A DNA stretch of 64,000 bases from Temnothorax longispinosus (taxonomy: Eukaryota; Arthropoda; Insecta; Hymenoptera; Formicidae): NCBI RefSeq assembly GCF_030848805.1, contig NC_092368.1, positions 5,862,441 to 5,926,440 on the forward strand. Reading direction: 5' to 3'. Positions 39,982 to 51,486 of the stretch are shown piece after piece. A program made the position numbers and the translations under genes. The notes below the pieces were generated by a model. The model was not told the DNA's origin and made no database searches. It was given only the letters and a program-made list of their open reading frames with translations. Positions within the stretch are counted from its first letter, which is position 1; each line of letters starts with the position of its first letter.

Positions 39982-41299
39982 GTGCGAGCTGACAGAGGAG
40001 AGATCTTTCGCGACATACCGCTCCTCGTATAGTGCTGCACTGTGGACGAATAACGCCACGATAAAGTACGAAAGCATTCCAACGAGAAGCACGACGCTGA
40101 TTGCAGAAAACGTTAAAGAAATTTTAAAAAAAGAGACACGTGATTCGTCGAATAACTGCAACGCAGTAAAATGCGACGAAAAAATAGACTCGAACGTCTC
40201 AAGATATAAAGAAAAAAATAAATTGACAGTTCTACAGTCAACGAGTAACTCTGTAAAGAACTATACTTGCGATAACTGCCGACGTGTTTTCAAAAGAAAG
40301 CACCATCTAATACGCCATATGACAGGCTGTAAACATCACGATTCAGCCAACGAAGAATATTTGTCAAGAACACGTACTAAGGTAACAGAAAAGAAAAAGA
40401 AGATAGATGACAGTATGAGAAAAGAAAAGAACCGGTTGATGGAAAATATTAAGAGCGCAAGCGACAACGAAGAACCTTACCTTTCATCAGTAAAATTATT
40501 GGGAAAACGATCCAGAATTTATCCATGCGGCTATTGTGAACACATTGCGGAGAAGAGGAAACTGTTAAAAGCCCATCTGGTGGAGGCACATCCCGAGGTC
40601 GCGAAGAGGAATCGGAAGTCCTTCGTAGCCACGGAGACAGTGATGCGTGCCCGAATGGAACATGACGGTAAAGTGTACTACCATTGCAACGAGTGCGGCA
40701 AAAACTTAAATTCGCCGTACACCTTCTACTGGCACCTGCGCATCCACACGGGCGAACGGCTGTTTACCTGCCACCTCTGTGGCAAGCGATTCCGCGTGAA
40801 TCAAGGTTTGGCACGGCACCTGAAGGAGACCCACGCCGGCATCAAGAACGTGCCATGCGATCTGTGCGGCCGTATGTTCTCAACGCGGCGCAACGTTGAG
40901 GACCACAGGCGCATCCACACGGGCGAGCGGCCGTACGTCTGCAACGTCTGCGGAAAAACGTTCAAGCAAAAGGCCTCCCTCTTCGTGCATAATCGTACGC
41001 ACACGGACGTGTTCCCGTTCAAGTGCAGCTACTGCGGCCAGACCTTCCGCACGCGGCCGCCGCTGATGTTGCACATCACCAAGCACACCGGCGAGAAGCC
41101 GCACGCGTGCGACGTGTGCGGCCGTCGCTTTCGTATCAAATACGAGCTGAAGCGACACCGACTGATCCATTCCGACGAGAAACCCTGGCGCTGCACCGAA
41201 TGCAGCCTCTCGTTCCGCCAGAAGCGCTACTTAGTTAATCATAAGAAACTCAACCACGAGCCGCCACGCAATTCGGCCGTCCCCCAAGTAACGGGCTGA
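39982..41299 (+). CDS. C2H2 cassette B (9 fingers), alternative terminal exon
   Basis: The acceptor TTTTTCCAG ends at 39981, and the first base again completes AG to an Arg codon. With the shared exons the CDS is 1944 bases (647 residues). The frame is open from the first base. About 85 residues of Lys/Asn-rich linker precede finger 1 (CDNCRRVFKRKHHLIRH) and a separated finger 2 (CGYCEHIAEKRKLLKAH), then seven contiguous fingers from CNECGKNLNSPYTFYWH to CTECSLSFRQKRYLVNH. It could also be a separate gene with its own start, but there is no promoter-like gap from cassette A and the shared acceptor phase points to splicing from the ZAD exons. Confidence 0.85.
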
Positions 41300-41311
41300 C
41301 TCTCTTTTCAG

Positions 41312-42248
41312 ATGGACGCGTCGAATGTCGAAAGACGAATCGGAGAGACGTGCACGAGTCAGCTCGCCAAGGAATGAGCAGTCCGATATGGAAGGACACA
41401 TTAATGTCGAGAAAACTCGATCAACGGTATCCAGCGAGAAATGTCTTGCATCAACGCATCTTGGCGATTTTGAAGAGAAGTTAGAAAGAGACCATTCGGC
41501 AGATTCTCATCCCAACTTTGAGCAAACGCAGAAGTCTCAAGAAAAATCTATGATGAACTCTCAAGGATGTACGGAACGATCGAAAAGATTATCGGAACAA
41601 CGTGCCGAATTAACTTGCTCGAGGACGATGGTGGAGAAGAAATGCACCCCTTACAAGTGTGAGGAGTGCGGGAAGGTCCTTTCCACGTCGTACAATCTGC
41701 TAATTCATCGCAACATTCATGCCGGCGTGCGACCCTACATCTGTTCCATTTGCGACAAGAGCTTTCGATCGACGTCTGGTTTGAACAGGCATGTGCGGTA
41801 CGTCCACGACGGTGTTAAAAATTTCGCCTGCGACGTTTGCGGGCGTCATCTCGCCTCGAGAGCGTCGAGGGACGAGCACAGACGCACTCACTCCGGCGAG
41901 AGGCCCCACGTGTGCGAGACCTGCGGTAAGTCCTTCAAGCAGAAGGCGTCCCTGCACGTGCACCGACTCTACCATTCTCAGGTCCTGCCGCATCGTTGTG
42001 TTCTATGCGACCGCGGTTTCAGGAGGAAGCAGGAATTGGATAAACACGCATCCTGGCACTCCGATCGAAAGCCATACGCCTGCGATATTTGCGACGAGCG
42101 TTTCCGCAGCAAAGGTTGCGTCACCCGTCATCGGCGCACTCATACCAATCAGCGCTTGCACATTTGCGCGATTTGCGGCGCCAGATTCGCTCAGGAGCGA
42201 TATCTGAAGAGACACTGTGGCAGTTTACACACAGCTGTATGCACGTAA
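41312..42248 (+). CDS. C2H2 cassette C (7 fingers), alternative terminal exon
   Basis: The acceptor CTCTTTTCAG ends at 41311, only 12 bases after the TGA of cassette B, so its pyrimidine tract overlaps the end of B. The first base completes AG to Arg. With the shared exons the CDS is 1563 bases (520 residues). A charged linker of ~110 residues is followed by seven contiguous fingers from CEECGKVLSTSYNLLIH to CAICGARFAQERYLKRH. The fingers are more divergent from A, B and D than those are from one another. The first plausible cleavage signal after it is AATAAA at 42692-42697. Confidence 0.85.
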
Positions 42249-42691
42249 AGATGAAACATCGAATTTGTTTGTCTCTGGATGTGTCCGGACGAATGTAGTC
42301 ATGAAACGTTTGCCAATCGTTAAACTCGAGGCCACTAAATTCGACTAGTATGTTCGAACAAATCTATACGATCCGCGAGAATTGGAAATATTCGAATTAA
42401 ATCATAAATACAGAAGATGGCAAAAATGATGAAGACAAAATCAGACAGAAGAAATCCATGATAGAATCAATTTTTGCAAATCATACAAGAGCATGTATCC
42501 ACGTGGAGAGACTATTGTAAATATGTTCCTAAAACCAAAGAAACACATGAATTTGAATTAATTGTTCAAAGGCTTACGACTGGTTAAAACATTGCGTGAG
42601 AAAGAATGATGATGAGAAATACTACTGTGAATGGAAGATCTTATATTGTCATTGCATATATACGTAAAACCGTTTTGTGTAAAATTTGAAA

Positions 42692-42697
42692 AATAAA
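42692..42697 (+). promoter_or_regulatory. Poly(A) signal after cassettes A-C
   Basis: AATAAA 444 bases after the stop of cassette C. Between the A stop and here the only other AATAAA I noted (40217-40222) lies inside the coding frame of B, so transcripts ending in A, B or C may share this 3' end. Confidence 0.5.
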
Positions 42698-43474
42698 GTT
42701 TGATAAGAAATAATTGTTGAGACTCGACTTAAGATGACATCCACAAACATTCTCAAAAACCATGCTCTCGGTTTCCATCTATTTAGAATTAGATGAAGAA
42801 CAAAATAAGAAGAACTAAATATCCCTTAATTTTACGGAAAAATCGTTAGCACTGATTTATTTCTATTTTCTGTATCCGTATCGAATGGAAGGGAATCTCA
42901 TGCATTAAGGAAAATTACGTAAAAATTATTAATACTTCCTTTGAAATTAAAATAAAGTAATTTTAAATTTTAACAAGAATATAGTAGAAACCAAGAAAAC
43001 AAATAAACAAGTAAAGGTTGATTAAATGACACTAAAGAGAGAGTACATGGAATAACTAAAAAACAGTAGTGCGATTCTGAAACCTTGGATAAAAAGAGAG
43101 ATCTTTAATATCTGACATTTCTCGAGTTCGGCAAATAACACCAGCAGAACTGAGCAAAGGAAATTGTAAGTAAATTTCATGAAATTAATCTTACAATTAT
43201 TAGAGAGAACTTAACAAGTGCATATGTTAAACTTTAAAAAGATCGAAAATTTTCAATTTCACTCATATTGTTTAGAGACGAAATTTTCTTGCAAACTTCA
43301 AGATTTTATCATGTAAATATGTATACGTATATATAACAGACTAATTTACTAAAATATACGTTTCTTAAATATCCTGTGCACAGTATACGATATATAGAAA
43401 ATATATAATGTGATAACAGAAATATAAATTTAATAACAAATTTAATAACAAATGGTTACTTTTTATTTTTACAG

Positions 43475-44501
43475 ATTGAAGAATCAGATCGTCATCCCCG
43501 ATCGGCTAATCGCCCACAGTTATTCTCGGCAAGCATATAAAATGGTAGAATATAGAAATAAAAATAATCCAATTCAAACTAAAACGTCCAATATAATCGA
43601 TGGAAATTCGGAGAGTACTTTTTCTTCCGCAGATAATATCGATAACAATAAATTAACCGAACATTTGTCTCCTACAAGTACATCTCATCAAATATCCTCT
43701 TCAAATGAATTGCCAAATGACACGAAGAAGAAAAGTACAGAAGACAAAGGTACTACTCTTGCTAGTCAGACGCGAGCAAGAAGTTACACGAAAAAGACAA
43801 AAGCTACATTATATACACAGCAAGAACACGCAGCGGAAGTGAACGAGTCTAATGAATATTTGGAGAAGAGCGTCAAACAGTCCAAAACCAAAAAGGCTGC
43901 CTCCACCAGCCCGGCGATGGTCTGCAAATTTTGTAACAAGAAATTTCGCTCGCGGAAAAGCTATTGGGCCCACGTACGCACGCACTCGGACGAGAAATCG
44001 TACACGTGCCACATATGCGGAAAACAATTCGTTCAGAGCGGTAGTCTATATTATCACCTGAAACACGTGCACGATGGCGTGAAGAATCACACCTGCGATA
44101 TATGCGGCCGCAGCTTCGCCATGAAGACCGCCATGGAGGATCATCGACGTATCCATACCGGTGAACGCCCATACGTGTGTCACACTTGTGGCAAGACGTT
44201 CAAAACCAAGGCATCTCTCTACATACACAGCAAGATCCATACGGATGAATTTCCATACCAATGTACCTATTGCGCCAAAAGGTTTCGCTGGAGACAGCAA
44301 ATGCTGGGTCACCTGACAGTACATACGGGTGAGAAAAATCATATGTGCGACATATGTGGCAAGGGTTTCGGCGTGAAGAACGACCTGACCAGGCACAAAC
44401 GTGTTCATTCCGAGGAAAAGCCGTACAAGTGTAATCAATGCGGCGTCAATTTCGGCCAGAAACGTTATCTCAAAAGTCACGAACGCTTAAAGTTACACTG
44501 A
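43475..44501 (+). CDS. C2H2 cassette D (7 fingers), alternative terminal exon; stop codon lies in a MITE
   Basis: The acceptor TATTTTTACAG ends at 43474, and the first base completes AG to Arg, giving R-LKNQIVIPDRL. With the shared exons the CDS is 1653 bases (550 residues). A Ser/Thr/Asn-rich linker of about 150 residues precedes seven contiguous fingers, CKFCNKKFRSRKSYWAH to CNQCGVNFGQKRYLKSH. The last six align with A and B. The protein ends LKLH, only a few residues after the last finger, because the TGA at 44499-44501 is part of the terminal repeat of the element starting at 44496. AATAAA follows at 44814-44819. Confidence 0.85.
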
Positions 44502-44749
44502 GAAAAACATTGGTTGAAAAACACAAAATGTGTTTCATCCTACTAAAATATTTAGTCCGATATGTTCAACTAAACAAAAATTAATTGGTTAAACTAAACA
44601 TTAGTTGAATTAACTAATTCTTGATTAAAATATTTTGATGGTTGACATGAATGAGCTATACCTTTTTTAGTGCAAAATTGTTGAATCAATAATTAATCAA
44701 TCAACAATTATACAAGTTTAGTCCATACAACCAATTTTTTTTCTCAGTG
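44496..44749. mobile_element. 254-bp MITE, ends CACTGAGAAAAA, TA-flanked
   Basis: The left end 44496-44516 (CACTGAGAAAAACATTGGTTG) and the right end 44728-44749 are inverted copies with one or two differences. TA flanks both ends (44494-44495, 44750-44751). The interior is AT-rich and non-coding. The CACTGAG end recalls CACTA-type elements, but a 2-bp TA duplication fits Tc1/mariner, so the superfamily is left open. The element abuts the last codons of cassette D. Confidence 0.8.
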
Positions 44750-44813
44750 TAGGAACGTGTAGAAGTTCAAATCAAATTGAGTCCGATTAGTCTTGTCGAG
44801 CTGAGTTGGAGTA

Positions 44814-44819
44814 AATAAA
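44814..44819 (+). promoter_or_regulatory. Poly(A) signal after cassette D
   Basis: AATAAA just beyond the MITE, about 310 bases after the cassette D stop. Confidence 0.5.
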
Positions 44820-46317
44820 AAATGGATACCTAATACAAATCGGATAATACAAATGTTCCTAATATTAAAGAACTTAAACTGTTCGAAAAAAATGATAATT
44901 CCAATGATATTCGCGCAAACATATTTGAGATACTTACAGGGTAGTCTGTTATTGATGTTACAATTAGAAAGATAATAATTCTAAATGGAAAAATATATAA
45001 TAGAATTACATTATATAAAGTAGAATCTTTTTTTATATAAAGCTTTACTTTGGAAAATAAGTATTATTCTGTTTTAAATTTATTTTTCAATAATAATATG
45101 CCATAATAATAATTATATAAATAATTAATACTTGTAATTATTAATCAGTCATAAATTCTAATTGTAATTAGAAATTAATAATTCTGATTCATTGACAAAT
45201 AATTATTTTTTCTTTTTTATAAATAATAATTATATAAATTAATCTTTAATATTCTGAATTTTTAAATCTAATATTTAGAAAAAGCATTCGTATATGAATA
45301 ACTTTTCAGCATATTTTTCTTCATGTAGAATTATCCTTTTTCTATTTGTATCTATAAATAACGGAGGATGTAATATAATGTAGCATATGTGTGTGTGTGT
45401 GTGTGAATAGGTTTCTTATATATTATTTCTAAACATGCGCTAATAATATAACGCGATGCAAGAATGTAATACATGAGGATATTTTGAAATTTCACACATA
45501 CTGTCAGTAAGTCGAAAATATATTTTTATCGTAAATAAACGCGAGACTTTTGGACATATGACAACTGTATTTTATTAATTTCATTAAAAACTAATGTTTT
45601 AGAAAATATTCTGAAATAGAATATTATTTATACTGATGCTAAGTTTTACATTACACTTTATGTATTATGCATATGATTGTAGAATAAATCAATTCCATGA
45701 CTTATTGTGATATTTTAAAATAGATCTTTCTTCGTAATTACTATTAAATAAGTCGTAATAGATGAGTGTGTATATTACATATAAAATAAAAAAAAGATAC
45801 TATATAAAACTTTGTAAATGAAAAGTGATCAAAGAACAGAAGTTTATGGTTAATTTTTATTAAGAACCAGTACACTTCAAACATTTTTTTTACATTACTA
45901 TCATGTCTACTTCTTAATAAAATATTAAAAAAGAATTGCGTTTTATTTAGACTTTTTATATAACTTGTGGGGCCGCATGTGCCTCTATAGTCTATCTAGT
46001 CTATCAAGATACCACCACACTAATTAATTAACCGCACGCGGACAAAATACGCTTTCTCGCGAACGCTCGGCCGCGCCGACTTAGATATATGTATAAACAA
46101 ATTCGACTCATTTTCATCAAATTTATCTCATTTTGAGACACAAGGAAAAACCATGCTATGAAATGGCGTAAAAAACTATTCTAAAATTTATGGCATTATA
46201 GAAACAACGAAGTAAAAGGAAATAATTTAAATATTATTTTTATCAAATAACAGGAGAGATATACTGCAAAAATTTCAACAATGCTATACATGTATAAACA
46301 TAATACAGAAATTCCTG
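44820..46317. other. AT-rich spacer in the zinc-finger cluster
   Basis: No coding signal. It contains a GT microsatellite at 45388-45405 and otherwise simple AT-rich sequence. Confidence 0.6.
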
Positions 46318-46420
46318 GTTTGTTTTTGAATGTGTCCGGACGAGGTATAGAACGTTTGCCGATCGTTAAACTGGATACCGTAGGCGATATTTTCGATTAG
46401 TACGTCGATTACACGCGCAG
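46318..46420 (+). repeat. Copy of the cassette C 3' flank
   Basis: The blocks ATGTGTCCGGACGA, then ACGTTTGCC.ATCGTTAAACT and TTCGA.TAGTA, recur here in the same order and spacing as just after cassette C (about 42262-42352). This marks the start of a duplicated segment downstream of cassette D. Weaker relatives lie near 49500-49600 and 51105-51230. Confidence 0.7.
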
Positions 46421-46700
46421 CAACGATACTGTGTGTAATTGTAAAATATCTCGTTAATCATAAAAGTCAATCATAAAAGAGTTTTAAAAAGCGCACTCGT
46501 AACAGCTTCGATGGATAACACGTGTCTCTATATATGAACCTTTATCCACGGAGTATCGAAAAATGCCAAAGATCGAACAGAAGTTTCGACGAGTGAAGAA
46601 AAGGAAAAAGGAAAGTCAATTGCCAAACCCTCTATCGAATTGCCGAGAAATTCAAAACCATATACGTTTGCATATTAGAGACGCGTGCCTTTAACTCGAA

Positions 46701-47258
46701 TTGAAACATCAAAGAGATGCCGCGCCGCTAAGATCAATGCCGCTAATGTCAATGTATCAAGGCTGCATCCATTCTATCGAGAAACTACAATACAAATTAA
46801 AACCATACGGCTGTGATCTACGAGTCTCCAACCCGATTCAATTGGACGATCATGTTTTCGCGAATCATGCAGAAGTCACAGCTCTCAAATGCTGTCATTG
46901 CTCGAGGATCTTCGCCGACGAGAAATCGCTTAAGAATCATATTCAAGTGAAGCACAAGTTACAATATTGTCGCTGTTCATTTTGCAGTACACCTTACGAA
47001 AATTTTAGACGTTTGAAGACGCTCAGTAAACAATATATGTGTCCATACTGTCACAAATGTTTCTACAGATGGAAAGATTTAAGTGTTCATATGAGCATAC
47101 ACGAGAAGCTAATGAGATGCAAAATATGTGGGAAGAAGTTCAGTACAAAATGGTTGATGCGGCAGCATTTGATCGATAAACATTCAGAAAAGGAATGCGA
47201 TTGGTCACCAAGTCATTGTTCTACAGATATAAGAAATCAAGGAGCAGCAAACAAGTAA
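46701..47258 (+). CDS. Degenerate C2H2 cassette or small zinc-finger gene
   Basis: The frame is open from just after a TAA at 46692-46694 to the TAA at 47256-47258. Three good fingers are present (CCHCSRIFADEKSLKNH, CPYCHKCFYRWKDLSVH, CKICGKKFSTKWLMRQH) plus two broken ones: one lacks its second cysteine, one its histidines. The start is uncertain. An ATG lies at 46737, and an AG at 46731-46732 would give the same acceptor phase as cassettes A-D but has a poor pyrimidine tract. Near its end a GTAAGG donor (47255) in phase 2 could join to the CGCAG acceptor at 47460, adding only LQNQIH before a stop. I read this as a partly decayed paralogue, possibly still expressed. Confidence 0.5.
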   Translation: MKHQRDAAPLRSMPLMSMYQGCIHSIEKLQYKLKPYGCDLRVSNPIQLDDHVFANHAEVTALKCCHCSRIFADEKSLKNHIQVKHKLQYCRCSFCSTPYENFRRLKTLSKQYMCPYCHKCFYRWKDLSVHMSIHEKLMRCKICGKKFSTKWLMRQHLIDKHSEKECDWSPSHCSTDIRNQGAANK

Positions 47259-47460
47259 GGACAATCTCACAGAAAGTATTCTTTCCGATATTCTTTATAT
47301 CAGTATTGTTAAAAGATGTGCGGATATATTATTAATGTTTATTGACCAATTGGATTTTATATCCAGAAATTAAGTAAAGGAAATGTATTACACAGTACCT
47401 AGTGAGAATGCGTAACAAAGGAATGTTTGATAATAAACGTGTTATTTTCTATTTTCGCAG

Positions 47461-47640
47461 GTTGCAGAACCAGATTCACTAATGGACAACCACCAATATA
47501 GTTATTCTCGAAGAACATACAATATACTCTGTTATGGGAAATCGCATGAATAAAATGAATTTTATCCGGACATCCAATATAAAGACTCCGAAGAATTTTT
47601 ACTTTTTTGTCGATTTATCGTTAGAAATAACACTTATTCT
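47461..47640 (+). pseudogene. Remnant of a cassette D-like exon start
   Basis: A good acceptor (TTTTCGCAG) is followed by GTTGCAGAACCAGAT, which parallels cassette D's ATTGAAGAATCAGAT, and further matches continue (AGTTATTCTCG.A, the ACATCCAATATAA block near 47567, then a GAAGA.TTTTTACTTTTT stretch). In the cassette frame a TAA comes after six codons (47480-47482), and no fingers follow. It is a truncated duplicate, still with an intact splice acceptor. Confidence 0.65.
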
Positions 47641-49347
47641 AACGATAAATCGATTGAATGTTTATAGCGCATAAATATATCTCTTAAATTAATGACGTTA
47701 ACGCGGGATTAAATAAATAAATTACAAAACAGAACGTAACAAAGGGATAAAGATTTTTCTCTGCTAGAGTGACACGTGCAAATTACGCATAAGAGACAAA
47801 AGATTAATGAATATTTTTGGTGTTCAATATACAAGTTTGTATGCTGTTTGGCTGCTCAAATAGGCTTTGATAATAATATACAATTATATATTAATGAATT
47901 ATTTTATGTAATTAATTAATCAATTCCTTATCAATAATCTTTTGATTTTTAATTGGTAATAACTATTAAATACATACATATTATAATGATTAATATTTAA
48001 TATAAAATTTAGTAGTTTAAAAATTAAAATCTTGAATTTTAAAATTAAATTTCTTAAAAATAAGAGACATAAAAATCTTTTATTTTACTCTTTTCGATTT
48101 GTCATATAGAATTACATCTTGATTGTATCATGAATAACAGAGAATACAAATATAATATGTATGTATAAAAATGAAGTATTCTTGTTGAGTCTTTTTAAAT
48201 CTGCACTCCAGCAGTAATATAATATAATTTAATTAATGACAATATATTTTTTAAGAGAGCGAATGTTACGAGTATCGGCAATGTTCTTTTATCAGGAACA
48301 TGATTGTAAATTAACCAGGAACGATAGTAAATTATTGGACATATATATACCAACAATAAAGTATTAATTCTATCTAAAAGTAGCATTTTAGGAGATATTA
48401 CGAAAAAAATTAAATGTATTGATTTATTTACACCAATGCCAAGTTTTATTTTGCAATTATTTTGTATAGAAAAGATCAAACGCATGATATATATGATTTT
48501 TCGAACTGCAGTGTATGTCTCGATTACTATTAAGCAAAATAGTTATAAGTATTTTAACTTTTATTTTATAATACATTAACTTTTAAACAAAATAAAAAAC
48601 AGATCTCAATGTAAAAGTTATTTCTATAAAAATTGAATAAAAATTTGAAGTTGTATTTATTGAAGGATAGTATCCTTCGCATTACCACTATTAATTTAAA
48701 TATTAGATATATTTCAGGCAAATGTTCTAAACAATATTTAAACTATTAATACTTTTCTGTAGTTCATAAACAAATTAATAACAACTTTTAGTAGATAAAT
48801 AGTTGTTGAAACCAGTCTCGAAGTCGATACGTGAAAAATCCGTGCATAGTCGTGCTTTAATACAGCGAGATTTAATCGCAAATAATGTTAGAACGCGTAA
48901 GATCCAAGCATACACACAGGTGGAACCTATTAACATGCTTAGAATATCGCGTAGATGAACATGTTACTTCTGGAACACGGTCAGTTTGAATGGACAATTA
49001 GCTATTAGCCAAGTCTACTCAATTAATTAACTAATTATTCATAATAATATCGCGATAATATTTCGCGAATAACGGATAAAAATTATAAAATATTAAAGCA
49101 TAAATAAATATTTGCGAGAATTATTTCAAGTCTTAAATTTCGACTCGGGTTTTCGATGATTTGTGCTAAAAGTTTGCAAGTGCTATAATTAAAACAATAT
49201 TGTACGGATCACGATAACTATTTACAAATAAAACACTGCCGTTGCAACACGCGCGATCGCAGTTTCAAGAGAAAGCATCAGACACTGAATAAATCCTTCC
49301 CATATTTGTCACGAGATATTTTCGCAACAAGGGCTGGATAATTTGCA

Positions 49348-49392
<45 letters not shown>

Positions 49393-49887
49393 CAAATTAA
49401 TTAAATCTACCATCTAATTAAATTTATCCAGATATGATATCTATAAAAGCAATACAAAGTTTGCTCGCAATCGTATATACGTATATCTATATATAAACAG
49501 GATTTGTTTATTTCTAGATGTGTTTATGAAAAAGATACAAGAAAAAATTTATACACGTTTCGACCGTTCAAGTTTATTGCAGAGTTTCTTGAGTTTGTCG
49601 ACCGCACACGCTTGGGCTTCCTTTTGAAATTTTTTTGTAATTTATTTTTCAAATTAAACTGTAAAATTGACTATTATACGGCCCGAGCTTCTATCTAGTA
49701 TATATATATCACATATACGAACGCTCGCTCCCGGAATCAGAGTCGGAAAGGACGGAAATAGGACTCGGAAAGAAATCGAAAAAGCAAAAGATCAGACTAG
49801 GAAAAAATCTACGGTAAAATCAGCATTCGCCTATTACGAATGCGACGTTCTGTTTCCAAAAGAAATCTGGATTGAGTATCATCATTC
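47641..49887. other. AT-rich spacer with a decayed cassette B-like finger
   Basis: Mostly non-coding. At about 49238-49330 a frame reads C-N-T-R-D-R-SFKRKHQ and then PYLSRD, which recalls finger 1 and the following linker of cassette B (RRVFKRKHH, EEYLSR). No complete finger remains. A TA microsatellite fills 49351-49390. The stretch 49500-49880 is the duplicated upstream flank shared with the next gene pair. Confidence 0.45.
49351..49390. repeat. TA microsatellite
   Basis: About 20 TA units between the decayed cassette fragment and the four-finger gene. Confidence 0.9.
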
Positions 49888-50427
49888 ATGGACACAACAA
49901 CGCTGGTAGATCAGGAGGGCAGAGCGTCCCAGAAGCTTCTGCACTTTATCCATACGATTCGATCCCGGAATATCTGCGGTATATGTAATCTCCAGTTTGT
50001 CACAGAGGTGTGTTTGAACGAGCACATGCAAGACCATATCGGAATGACTTACACGTGTGATTGCTGTAAAGTAATCTACGATACTTGGTCAAGTTTCCGA
50101 GAGCATTGGTTAGTTCATAGGCACATGGTATTCTGTCCTTATTGCTATAAAGTGCATACTAATTATTGGAGATTGAGACTACATTGGAGAATGCACGGTA
50201 AGAAAATATATCTTTATCCGTACTCTGGTGAAGAGTTTTTTCGGAATAAATGTACTGTATATTAATGAATCTGCGTTTACTGTTTACACACAGAACCATT
50301 TGAGTGCGACGTATGCTACGACACGTTCAAGACATTATCAGATTTGAGGGATCATCACATCTCGTTGCATCGCGAGTTACCATTCGATTTACCGTTTCGT
50401 CCAGTTTCAGTGGAAAGAGAAGAATAA
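49888..50427 (+). CDS. Small four-finger C2H2 protein, copy 1
   Basis: Exons 49888-50197 and 50294-50427 join across a 96-base intron (CG|GTAAGA, CACACAG) in phase 1 to give 147 residues. Fingers: CGICNLQFVTEVCLNEH, CDCCKVIYDTWSSFREH, CPYCYKVHTNYWRLRLH and, entirely in exon 2, CDVCYDTFKTLSDLRDH. There is a short tail rich in Pro/Phe/Glu. The ATG at 49888 follows an in-frame TGA at 49873-49875. No ZAD is attached, and I could not find a convincing acceptor linking it to the ZAD exons. The second gene of this structure 1.6 kb downstream is a clear duplicate. Function unknown; nucleic-acid binding is inferred from the fingers. Confidence 0.7.
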
Positions 50428-51486
50428 AATTACAGGGAATAAATAATATACGAAAGGAGCGTTTATAATGGATTCGTTTCTGTGTTAAATTAATAATATG
50501 ACTCGTGCTGCTTTAAAATATAACATAGGTTTTTACTCTTGACTACTATATATTTTTACTACTATATATCATACTCTTGACTATATATCAGACTTATGGC
50601 AGTTGATATGTTAAATTTAAAATATAAACTTTTATATAAATATATAAAAATATTATTTATTAATCATGTCATCGATATTATTAAATGTATTACGTATATA
50701 ATATTTATTATAAATTTATTATAAATATTATATATTATATATAAATTATGATATTATATTATATTATGCGTTATATACGTTTTAGTATATATTATTTATA
50801 TATAAATATAAAAAAATTTGTAAATAAAAACTGACTACACATTACTTTAAGAATGAAAATTTGGAAATTAATTTTTTTAAAGGATAAATAAATTTTAAAT
50901 ATTTTTCACAATATTTTCATCTTCTTATCCCTAATTCAATATTTAAAATGTTCGTGCTTTATTTCAATAATATTTAATCAATTGAAACGTTGCGTGATTT
51001 ACGCAATCACATATCGATCAGCGATCGCAAATTTGCTGAGTTTATATTCACCAACGACATTTGAAGAAGCAATGCAAAGTTGATATACACATAAACAGGA
51101 CTTGTTGTCCTTCTATCCCTAATGTTTCAATATACAAAGAATATGTTTAAAAGTACAAAAAGAAAATCGTACACATTCTGTGCCGGTCAAATTCAATATC
51201 ACAAAGTTCTTCGAGTCCATCAACTACACGCGCTGTAATATTGTGCTTATCGGTGTGCGATTTCATCATTTTGCAATTTAAATTGCAAAATTAAATATTA
51301 CCTGAGATTCTAACACGTACCTGTCACGTACACGAACGCTTTATCACCCAAGAGAGTCGGAAAGAATAGAAATAGCCTGTCGTAAAAAGGATCGAGAAAT
51401 AAGAAGCCAAGGAATTTGAGACAAATCTACCTTTCACCAGCGACGTTATTTTTTTATAAAAGAAATTTGCACCAAAACCGTCTGTT
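50428..51486. other. AT-rich spacer between the twin zinc-finger genes
   Basis: Non-coding. From about 51090 it resembles the flank before copy 1 (around 49495 onward), including an AGTCGGAAAG block (49741 and 51353), so the duplicated unit includes several hundred bases upstream of the start codon. Confidence 0.6.
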
